Shown here: positions 55,471 through 64,000 of the stretch, piece by piece | Layout of the letters: every line of letters begins with the position of its first letter | Numbering within the stretch: position 1 is the stretch's first letter | Assembly: GCA_018894105.1 (NCBI GenBank) | Contig: CM032123.1 | Span: forward strand, 29,551,744-29,615,743 | Reading direction: 5' to 3' | Length of the DNA: 64,000 nt | Origin: Jacaranda mimosifolia | Lineage: Eukaryota; Streptophyta; Magnoliopsida; Lamiales; Bignoniaceae | Translations under genes and position numbers: made by a program | The notes under the pieces: model-generated | The model's input: only the letters and a program-made list of their open reading frames with translations | Database searches by the model: none | Told to the model about the DNA's origin: nothing

Positions 55471-57226
55471 CTAGTTGGAGCTACCGATCTCTTCAACAGC
55501 AGGGGCGGGGACAAGAACAGGCGTACGAGCTGCTGCACCAGATAGATGAGGCTCAGACGGCGCCATTGACATAGGTACAGTGGCAATCACGGGTCGAGAA
55601 GGGCCAGCTGCATCTTGTAAGAACAGATGCTCGGAGATCGGGAAGAAGGATGCCACATTAGCTCTTCCCTCTAATACATCGTAGGCGAGGTCACCGGCAA
55701 ACTCAAACTCCAGGGCCACTGCCTTCAGTCTTCTGTCAATCTCAGCCCACCTTCTCTCTTCGGGCGTCAGCTCGACCTCCGACGTGGCCTCGACAACGGG
55801 CTCCGCCACATCAACCTCTTCATCCAAATATGGACGCAGCTGCTCGTCAAGAGCGTGGTTCATTCTGGAGTGGTCCTCTGCCCGAAGTGCGTAGCCCAAA
55901 AACTACATTTGCTGGATCGCTTTTTGAAAAGCATTCCGGGTGTCATCCAGAGCGAGCACAACACTCACATCCAAGAAAGCTGGACTCACCATAAATTGCT
56001 GCACAGCTTTCCGGCGCACTTCCGACAACATCCAGGCAAATTCAGCCCTGGCCTCGGCCAGACGTTCATTCCGACCAGCAGCTCGACCAGACTGTAGCCC
56101 GACCGGGCGAAGGGGTCGGCAAAGGTGCAGTAATTCGATGAGGCTCCTCGAGGCCAGTCGGCTCTTAACGAGCAGCTGCGCCTTGCCGTCGCTGCTCATT
56201 TTTTTTTGCTCGTGCCAACGCCTCAACTCTCGATCTGTTCATGATTTCGTCGCAGTCTGCCAAACATCAAAATTAACAAGGATCAGAACAAAGAATCATG
56301 CACACCATCAAAGATAAACAAGTACCAAAACACACTTTATCTACCTATTTCATAATCCGCAGGAAAATCTATCGGGGCCGGTGACAGCCCAACCAACACT
56401 AAGTGCCTCTCCTCGATAAAGACAGAGGCCTCCATGAGGCCGAACTCGACCAAGTCTCGTACAAACATGTTCGACCAAGTCGGGGTGCGATTATCCGGCA
56501 TCTCGACATGACCCCTCAACCAGCCCCAAGGAATATTAAACCCCCCTTCACTCGAACAAAGAGATAGCATTTTTTCCACCCCTGACCATACGAAGAAGAA
56601 GGGGCTACCAGAAATCTTCGACAAGGTCGAGCAGTGAGGTAATACAACCCCGACTCGTCGGCACTACCTGACTTGCGGGACATGGGAAGATGAAATAAAT
56701 TGGAAAATTTTTCAAAACTAGCGGGTTGGTTGAACAAACACATCAAAACTATAAAACTACGTAGGGTGGAAAAACAGTTGGGCAGAAGTTGTGTTATACA
56801 CACTTGAAGACCCCTAAGCAGACCTATCATCCTATCACTTAGAGAGAACTTAAGCCCATATCTAAACGCATCCTCGAACACAGTTATGCAACCCGCAGGA
56901 ACGCGATGCATTCGACTAGGTGGACCAGAGTTAAAAGCTGGTATTCGTGAGGAATATGGTATAACTCTCTGAGGCGCCTCAAGTCCCCAGGGTTCATAGT
57001 AGATATTATTTCACTATAATAATTGGCAGTAAACAGTCGACATCGCGATGGGGGTATCCAGCTTGGCCCTGCCTCTTCCCTCCCGCAGTTGCTACTCGAG
57101 CTGCTCGAACTAGAATCATCCCGCGATGAATCATTAGATGACGCAGGCGAATCCCTACGCCTTTCCAACTGGGTGGCCTCACTGTCCCCCCCCCTGACTA
57201 CCCTCAGAACTATATAGCCCCAACAT
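55471..57226 (-). pseudogene. Antisense ORF with PF04195-like domain and intron, element C
   Basis: On the minus strand the ATG at 57226 gives MLGLYSSEGSQGG. A run of nine G (57184-57192 region) shifts the frame, then DSEATQLERRRDSP, a Ser-rich tract and GPSWIPPSRCRLFTANYY follow. A second shift near 56900 leads into CITVFEDAFRYGLKFSL, LPNCFSTLRSFIVLMCLF and GWKKCYLFVRVKGG. A third shift near 56555 leads to FNIPWGWLRGHVEMPD and ends ADYEI. These blocks resemble PF04195 (putative gypsy-type transposon). An 88-nt intron (56257-56344) follows. Exon 2 (56256-55471) encodes about 260 residues with LTPEERRWAEIDRRLKAVAL near its end. Function is unknown. It is transcriptionally independent of gag-pol if its TATA box works. 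Confidence 0.78.
56257..56344 (-). other. Intron of the antisense ORF, element C
   Basis: On the minus strand the donor is GAAATAG|GTAGATAAAG and the acceptor GATGTTTGGCAG|ACTGCG. The 88 nt are T-rich with a polypyrimidine-like stretch. Coding sequence stops at the donor (ADYEI) and resumes after the acceptor (CDEIMNRSRVEALAR). In the sense RNA of the element these sites are not splice sites, so the intron survives retrotransposition. Confidence 0.65.
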
Positions 57227-57384
57227 GGTTCTCAAAGAAAAGCAGACGCTAGGAAGTAAAAGCAACGGAACACTTACTGAATGCAAAGGTTAGACACAGG
57301 AAGTCTTGGCAGCGAAGAGTTTTCTACGAGCGCTTGCCCAGATTCTAATGCAGTAAAAGTAAAAATGACCAGTTTTACGGTAGG

Positions 57385-57392
57385 TATTTATA
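57385..57392 (-). promoter_or_regulatory. TATA box of the antisense ORF, element C
   Basis: The minus strand reads CTCTATAAATACC, 159 bp before the ATG at 57226, followed by CATTTTTACTTTTACTGC as in element A. A GTAAGT site follows CATTCA near 57270. Confidence 0.65.
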
Positions 57393-57584
57393 GAGGAAGA
57401 GGCGCGGCAAACCAAGAGTCTGTAATAATGCCTGTAACCGCCACGCCACCCCACGTGCACTATGATGTAACAACTCAATAAATGCGCCAAACCCTGGTCG
57501 ATTTTCAAAAACCCTGGTCGACTATCACTAAAATCGGTTTCGCTATTTCCCAATGTTTCTCGTCGATTCCTCGTTCAGCCTTGT

Positions 57585-57600
57585 GAAGTGGGGGGACTCA
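57585..57600 (+). other. Polypurine tract of element C
   Basis: GAAGTGGGGGGACTCA lies immediately before the 3' LTR at 57601, the expected place and composition for the plus-strand primer. Confidence 0.85.
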
Positions 57601-58321
57601 TGATATTGGATGGCCCAAATGCATAGGCCCAGTATGGGATGACCCAGATGCTCGAGCCCAAACCAGTAATGCCCAGTTTGGGGCTCAGGGTCCGCATGTC
57701 TCATCGACCTCACTCGACCATATCTGCTCTAGCCCAGTCTGGCGCCCAAAGGCCCACATAGCTCCTCGACCTTTGTCAACCTGGTTGGGGTCGACCCTGA
57801 GGTCGGGAACAGTACAGTACCCTGCCACCGCATTTAATGTACTGACGGGCGACACGCCTCCGCATTAATGGCGCATGTCGTACCTTTCACCGTCTGACAC
57901 TGCAGACGCCGCTACAGTGTACTATATTGTCCTTGAAACCTGGAAGGACAATCAACTGGAAATATTTAAACAGGGGAAATGACCAATTATCCCTGGAACA
58001 AAGCTAAGGGCCCCTAGATGCACCGAGGGACTTCCCAGACATTTCTCATAAAGGAGGAGGATATAAATACCCTCAACCCAATCTTCTATAGGTACACGCA
58101 CTCATGCACACCTAAAAGCCCATACTCCTCTGATCGATTCTTGAGGTCGAATTCTACTAACTTGATCGTCGGAGAGCTTAAGCCGAGGGCCTCTCGGCTA
58201 GCCTAACGTTTATTGTGATTGCAGGATTCTTTCCCTAACTAAGCAGGAACATAAACCATCCAGGTCAAGTTCCACCCTTATTCAAACCCGAATCCTAATC
58301 CAGCAAAACGAACCCTCATCA
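57601..58321 (+). repeat. 3' LTR of element C
   Basis: Direct repeat of 48314-49034, the same length (721 bp), followed by the target duplication ATTAA. Confidence 0.95.
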
Positions 58322-58326
58322 ATTAA

Positions 58327-60300
58327 GTTAGAATGAAATGAAAATTTTCAACTCAATATTTCCCAAAATAATTTGCCAAGAAAAGATAAAATCGAAAAAT
58401 ATCTGGTACTTCTTAATTAGAAGGGTTAAAGTATATATCTATACTATTACCTATACTATTATAAAAAAAGAAATCTCTTTACACTCACAAATGAAAGTTA
58501 TTTTATTATTTTTTTGTCACTTTTTCAACTTTTACCCTTGACCAAGTATTCAAATAATAAAAAGATTTGGTGTGATAATCAAATATTATTCAGGGTAAAA
58601 ATGACAATAATTTGAAATTGGGTAGGTCTCATACCAATTTTTGAATATCCAAATTTGCCCTTAAGATATTAATATTAACATTCAACAAAATTATGGTTAT
58701 AATTATAATTGAATTGAAAAGTTGGACAAGCCACATTCAAATTTTCAACATTAGGGGTGAATTCTTCACTTTTCATATGGATGACATTTCAATACTGTGT
58801 TATGTAAAATACAAATATTACATTATTCAACTTTTGTTTTTATTCAATAGGTCGAAGAATTAAACAATATAAATTTTTTAGTTTAAATAATTCTCATTTA
58901 TTTGTCATTGAATTACTATATGCTCTGTATTGCTCTTTTTTGAATTTTTTTACTGTCAATTTTATAAAATTTTGTTAGATTGAAAATTAATATTATATGT
59001 TATTATATAGTGTGGTCTGTATAGTTGTATTTTTAACTATATTATTTGTAAATTTAATTTTTTTTTATTGTTACAATTGCTAAGATATATTTAAGCATTC
59101 AGGGATGGCGTGCCTCGACTGCCAGTTTTTATAATTTTAGGGGAGAAAATATTATATGCATATAATTGAGGACAAAGTAAAATGTACTTAAATATAGTTT
59201 AAGTCCACGCAAACCGAATGAAACAACGAATTCAATATATATCAATATTGGTGCCTTGTCAAAGTGATGTGTATTTTTATAGTGCTTATTTTTCAATTAT
59301 AACCGTGATTGATTAATTCAATTTACATTGGGTCAAATAGCTGGATCTTTTGGTTAATAATGTGTCAAGAAATATTGAATGATGATATCGATGGGGCTTT
59401 TAAAAAATACAGTAACTTCTTTATTTCATATTTAGCAAGCGTTAAGAATGACGAGTGAATCACAACTTTATTGAACCACAATTGATGCACTTGTCTTTGC
59501 AATGTTAATACTTTTTGCTAATTGATTTTATTATCATAAAGCGACCTCAAAATTGAATAAGTTTTAAAATATATAATTTATATTGAATCAGCATTTGACC
59601 GAACCATTAGGGCATGGGTATCTCTCTTGAGTGGGGCATCACATGTACCTTTACAATAAAATTAATTTATAAATATTAAAATATATTTTTTTATTTATAA
59701 ACACGTACGTTATGAGTATGTTATGTTTGAACTTCTGACCTTATGAGGAAACCATGGTGTTTTACCGACATTCTAATTTAGACCCTCTATTAAAATTAAT
59801 ATTTTATTTTATAGATACATCATAAATATATTGAATATCTCCATAAAAAATATTTGGTTGAAAATTGCATAGAATGATATGCATAAAATAAAATAAAACA
59901 AATATAAAGTATAATTAAAATAGAAGTGAATATCCATCCACCGCAGCTCGATTGAGTGACCGTTTGATTTAATTACATTAATTATATATATATAATATGA
60001 GATTGAATATTTAAATTTAACCAATTCCTAACTTCCATGTATATAAATTTAAAAAAAGAAAGAAAAAAAAATCCATCCACCACATCCCAAACATAGGAGC
60101 ATAGTGATGTTAAAAAATTTGTGCATTATAGCTTGCACCTATGACCTATCAAGCAGAAAGGGGAGGGGGGAGATGAACACCGAAAAGTAGAAAAAACTAT
60201 AAGTAAAAGAAAAGTAATTAAAAAATAAGGAACCTGCCAATCCCCCACCTCCCACCCCCTCCCGGTGGTCCAGCTCCACCCTTACCTGTCCTGCACGCAC
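58327..60300. other. AT-rich intergenic DNA
   Basis: Nearly 2 kb without domain-bearing frames, terminal repeats or RNA-gene signals. Confidence 0.5.
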
Positions 60301-60374
60301 CTTATAAATACTAAACTTCAACCCCAAAATACACCTCCACTACTATCTCTCTCTTTTTCCTAGTCCCATTACCA
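60301..60374 (+). promoter_or_regulatory. TATA box and leader of the receptor pseudogene
   Basis: TTATAAATAC at about 60302 lies about 73 bp before the ATG at 60375, followed by a CT-rich leader (CTATCTCTCTCTTTTTCC). The gene thus kept its core promoter and is a DNA-level copy. Confidence 0.5.
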
Positions 60375-61480
60375 ATGGCGACCTGCCACTACCACCCTTT
60401 CCTCATTTCCTTTCTTAGTCTCCACCTCTTCTGCGCTGCCGATGACTCTGTCATCATGTCAAAACTCAAAACTCCTCTCCTCTCTCTCCCTTGCTCCCTC
60501 CGGCTGGTCTTCCTCCACCCACTTCTGTAACTGGACTAACGTAAACTGCGAATCCACCTCTTTCTTCGTCACCGCCATCAGCCTCAACTCCGCCTCCGTC
60601 TCCGTCACTCTACCTCCTGAACTCAACCAGTTCTCCAAACTCAAATCCCTTGCCCTCCAGCAAACCTCTCTTTCTAGAGCTTTACCTTCTCCCGAAAACA
60701 TGACTTCTCTCGAACAAATCTATCTCAACAACAATGGTTTCACCAAAGTCCCCAGTAATTTCCTTTTAGGCCTCAAAACCTTTAGATTTTCAGTATAAGT
60801 GAAAATATCAATTTGGGTCCATGGGAGATCCCTTCTTATTTGAGTGAAAGCACAAATCTTGTTACTTTTTATGCTAGTAATGCAAGTATTATTGGGATTA
60901 TCCCTGGGATGTTTGGCTCTTTTCCCAATTTGCAAAACTTGAGATTGTCTTACAACAACTTGACTGGATCTTTGCCGGGATCTTGTTTTGGATCGGAGAT
61001 TCAGAATCTTTGGCTCAATAATCAGAAGCAAAGGTTATCTGGAAGTATTGGTGTGTTGTCTAATACGACTCAGTTGTATCAGATTTGGTTACATGCAAAC
61101 GCGTTCTCTGATGGAATTCTTGATTTATCAGGCTGTACAAATTTGTTTGATTTGCAGCTGAGGGATAATAGATTCATCGGGGTGGTACCACCTTCTTTGA
61201 TGAATATGCCGAATCTTGTTAATATTACTTTGCAGAATAATAAGTTGCAGGGCCCTCATCCTCAGTTTCCAAGCAAAGTCCAGGCAACAATAGGGACTAC
61301 TAATGCTTTTGTTTGGATAAACCAGGGCCTTATGATCCGCAGGTGAGTGTACTTCTTGATGTTGCTGGAGCGCTTGGGTATCCCATGTCACTGGCTGAGT
61401 CTTGGTAAGGGAATAATGCATGCTAAGATTGGAGATTTATTAATTGTGATTCCCTGGGGAGGAACGTAATAGTTGTGAAT
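60375..61480 (+). pseudogene. TMK-like LRR receptor kinase pseudogene, ectodomain only
   Basis: The ATG at 60375 gives a signal peptide (MATCHYHPFLISFLSLHLF) and the TMK-type start DDSVIMSKLK. A frameshift near 60475 leads to APSGWSSSTHFCNWTNVNC, the LRR N-cap. LRRs follow to 60790, then a second shift to NLVTFYASNASIIG, LQNLRLSYNNLTGSLPG and NLFDLQLRDNRFIGVVPPSL. A third break near 61310 leads to the inter-LRR block LLDVAGALGYPMSLAESW with stops after it (near 61405). Recognisable homology ends near 61480. The second LRR block, transmembrane segment and kinase are missing. TMK receptors act in auxin signalling at the plasma membrane. A copia element begins about 260 bp downstream. Confidence 0.87.
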
Positions 61481-61742
61481 GTTAGGATTTCCTCCAAAGA
61501 CAATTTTGATTATGCCTTTTTTGATAAAGAATTGATTTAACCTTGTATGGCAGTTTTCAAATAAGTGCAATTTAAATGGTAACAAATTTGATGTAGCAAA
61601 ATTTTGGAACTTCCCATGATTAAAGACAGACGTATTTTTGGCAAGTTACCGTTGCAACATTCAAGGAAAAAATTAAGCCATTTGGAATCACCATTGAAGA
61701 TCTCACAACTCAATTATTTAAGGAGGAAGACTCTCAAATGAT
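61481..61742. other. Spacer between receptor pseudogene and copia element
   Basis: No LRR, kinase or retrotransposon domain could be read in this interval. The receptor homology is lost before the presumed LTR begins. Confidence 0.35.
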
Positions 61743-62129
61743 TGTTAGAGTGCTATTGAGAGTTGTTAGGATTATTCCATTACTCTTTACTTTGCAAAAC
61801 TCCAGTATTATCTGCAGAGTATTTTAGTTCACTTTTGTGAGGTTTTGGAAGTTCGCGCTGCTCATTGTACTTGTTCTTGCTACTTTGCTAATAATATTTG
61901 CGAGTTCAAAATCCTAAATCCTCTGGTTTACGTAGTGGAGTAGGCTTGCCGAACTACGATAAACACCTTGTCTTATTTATTTATATTTTTGTTTTATCTG
62001 GAATTTCAATTATATCTGGAACTTTCAGTTTATTCTCTATTTTACTGCTTGACTCTTTTGAGTCCTTTACCCTTTTGGGTTCATATATTCTTTCAATTGT
62101 TACCGGAGCCGAGGGCTCATATATATAAG
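61743..62129 (+). repeat. Probable 5' LTR of a copia element
   Basis: It lies just before a copia gag start, begins TGTTAGAGTGC, and is T-rich and non-coding, as LTRs often are. The 3' LTR is outside the window and no standard initiator-Met primer site was found, so the boundaries are approximate. Confidence 0.4.
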
Positions 62130-62157
62130 TTTAAAAACTTGAGCTAAAAGTTCCTAA

Positions 62158-63620
62158 TGGCTTCTTCTAGCTTTGATGGGTATCCAGAAGGTCAATCCCA
62201 CAATCGTCCCCTTCTATTCGACTGGACCAATTACTCAACTTGGAATAGGATTGAAGAATTTTTTATAGCATTGGATTATGACCTATAGAGCATAGTCATA
62301 ATGGACCTCTCATTCCTAACAACAAAAGCAAGTCTACAATAGAGAGACTGGAACTTACCGCTGAAGACAAGAGAATGCTCTCAATGAATGCAAAAGCAAA
62401 AAATATCCTTTAATGTGCTCTAGTCAAAGAAGAATACAAGCGTGTTAGCACGTGCGCTTCCGCTAAGGATATGTAGAACATACTTCAAGTCACACACGAA
62501 AGGACTTCACAGGTAAAATTAGAGCAAATTGCATTGCTTACTCACCAATATGAGATGTTTTCTATGAAAAGAGGTGAAACGATCAGCGAAATATACACTC
62601 GATTCATGGAGATAGTGAATCCCATGTTTGCCTTGGGAAAAACAATTTCTGAAAGTAAACAGGTGCGGAAGATCCTAAGATCTCTGCCAAAGGAATGGAA
62701 TCCCAAAGTTACTGCAATTCATGAAGCCAAAAATCTTGAAAAATTAACTATGGGAGAGCTAATGGATTCACTCACCTCTCACAAAATGACATTTCTCAGC
62801 AAGGAAGAAAATCCCAACAACAAAAACAAGAGAAATATTACCTTCAATGTTGAATTAACAAGGTGAATGGAACGATAACCCTGGTGACATGGATGAAGAA
62901 ATGGTCAATGAAGAAATTTCCATGATAACCAAGCGACTGCAATAACTAACCAAGTAAAAAATCGATTCAAGAAAGACCCCAAACAAGTTCTAGAAGAAAG
63001 TCTGGGGAATTTAAAACTGATCAAATTATTGTCATGAATGCCATGAGTAGGGCACAAAAGACCTGACTGTCCAAAACTGAAATGGAGTCCAAAGACTGAG
63101 AGAAATCTAAAACCAAGAGCCATGATCATTACTTGGGACAACTCAGACTCGGACTAGTTTGATAATGAAGAAAATTGTCTCATGGTCGACAGATAGGTAA
63201 CTTTACAGTCTCAATTAAGTTCCAGCAGTTTTGATGTTGATTATGATTTTGATAAAGATCTTGATATTCACATTGAATGCCATAATCAACTCACTGAATT
63301 TCAAATAGAAATAGATCTTTTTAAGGAACAATTAGAGAAAACTCTAAATGAAAAGGAAGAATTGGTACATCATTATTATAAAATCATAAAGAGAAACTCT
63401 GAGGAAAGAAACAGACTAGTTGAGAAGAACTAGCGCCTTGAAAAAGAAATTCAATTTCTGCTTGACAATAATTATAATCTGCAAAGATCTCTCAAGGGAA
63501 AAAACAAAGTTGATTCTGGTTATAGAAACACAAGATTTTTCAAAACTTGTCACTATTGTTCTAGAAAAGGTCACATGGCTCATAAATGTCCTATAAAAAG
63601 AGAAGTTGGAGTCAAGTGTA
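62158..63620 (+). pseudogene. Ty1/copia gag, decayed
   Basis: The ATG at 62158 gives MASSSFDGYPEGQSHNRPLL and then WTNYSTWNRIEEFFIALDYD, the conserved N-terminal block of copia Gag. A stop at 62287 and others follow. The UBN2 core (PF14223) is at 62480-62800: LTHQYEMFSMKRGETISEIY and RKILRSLPKEWNPKVTAIHE. A zinc knuckle CHYCSRKGHMAHKCP (about 63549-63593) has the full CX2CX4HX4C pattern. The acidic and coiled-coil-like region between (about 63180-63500) suggests the long Gag of Sirevirus-type elements. Confidence 0.85.
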
Positions 63621-63699
63621 CTTGGGTGCCAAAGTCAACAACTCAATACACAACAAAAAATGGGTACCTAGATTCACAAATTCTTGTGTTGCAGGAACC

Positions 63700-64000
63700 A
63701 GTTAAGAGGGAAGTTCAAACAGATCCTTGGTATCTGGACAGTGGATGTTCCACACATGACAGGAAACAAGTCATTCTTTTTAGAAATACAAGAATATAAT
63801 GGAAGAAATGTACTGTTCGCAGACAACACCAAGGGAAAAATCATTGGCAAGGGAACAGTAAGTAACAGAGATGGAACTTCCATCGAAAATGTATGGCTGG
63901 TAGATGGGCTCAAACACAATCTTCTCAACATAAGTCAATTATGTGATAATGGCTACCAGGTACACTTCAAACCCTCTAAATATGTGGTAACCAAGCATGA
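63700..64000 (+). pseudogene. Copia protease and pre-integrase region, runs off the window
   Basis: PWYLDSGCSTH (about 63725-63760) is the copia protease active site (DSG). A one-base shift right after it moves the sequence to the frame with TGNKSFFLEIQEYNG, VLFADNTKGKIIGKG and WLVDGLKHNLLNISQLCDNG, the GAG-pre-integrase block. Integrase and reverse transcriptase must lie beyond 64000 if present. Confidence 0.85.

Larger units (their letters stand above)
48314..58321 (+). mobile_element. Tat-lineage Ty3/gypsy element C, nearly complete
   Basis: Two LTRs of exactly 721 bp (48314-49034, 57601-58321) and identical 5-bp flanks ATTAA (48309-48313, 58322-58326) define a 10,008-bp element. Inside, in order: primer-binding region, gag, protease, reverse transcriptase, RNase H, a second RNase H, integrase, a 66-bp tandem array, an antisense ORF with intron, and a polypurine tract. 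The second RNase H of the VDGSA/NNEAEYEAL type after the normal one is a hallmark of the Tat lineage. Stops and small frameshifts make it non-autonomous, but decay is mild compared with the chromovirus at 1369-7646. Confidence 0.95.

Overview
The window is nuclear DNA of a flowering plant, most likely a eudicot. Evidence: plant-type genes (DC1 zinc-finger protein, cytosolic 5-oxoprolinase, eL27 pseudogene, TMK-like LRR receptor pseudogene), GT-AG introns, AT-rich spacers and a dense load of plant transposons. The species cannot be named from the sequence. No tRNA, rRNA, CRISPR or bacterial-type operon was seen.

Only two genes look intact: a nine-module DC1-domain protein (10582-12442, +, one intron) and 5-oxoprolinase (20893-24690, -, single coding exon, apparently with a 1.67 kb leader intron reaching 26455). 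Two host genes are broken: a ribosomal protein eL27 pseudogene that still has its promoter motifs (38793-39196, -) and a TMK-like receptor pseudogene (60375-61480, +).

Most of the rest is mobile DNA. In order: CACTA transposon right end (1-649); decayed chromovirus with both LTRs (1369-7646, +); truncated Mutator-like element (8262-9575); hAT-like MITE (12530-13192); copia gag remnant (13270-13660, -); gag-only LTR element with an 82-bp tandem array (14630-19020, -) whose 3' LTR carries a nested hAT MITE (15149-15660); pol-less Tat-like element A (27502-30921, -); ageing array of 375-445 bp repeats (32560-35610); LINE fragment (35610-37690, +); long near-perfect palindrome (39754-40098); pol-less Tat-like element B (41140-44871, -); complete member of the Mutator-like family (45941-47895); nearly complete 10-kb Tat-lineage element C with identical 5-bp target duplications (48314-58321, +); and a copia element running off the right end (about 61743-64000, +).

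The most interesting signal is a gene lying antisense inside all three Tat-like elements. Each copy starts with a Ser-rich N-terminus, has its own TATA box 142-159 bp upstream of the ATG, and sits just inside the 3' LTR. In element C it continues into a domain resembling Pfam PF04195 (putative gypsy-type transposon) and is interrupted by a canonical 88-nt GT-AG intron in the antisense direction. Elements A and B have lost reverse transcriptase and integrase but keep gag plus this antisense promoter and N-terminus. Antisense extra ORFs are known in the Tat lineage; the promoter, the antisense-only intron and the retention in deletion derivatives are what the sequence itself adds.
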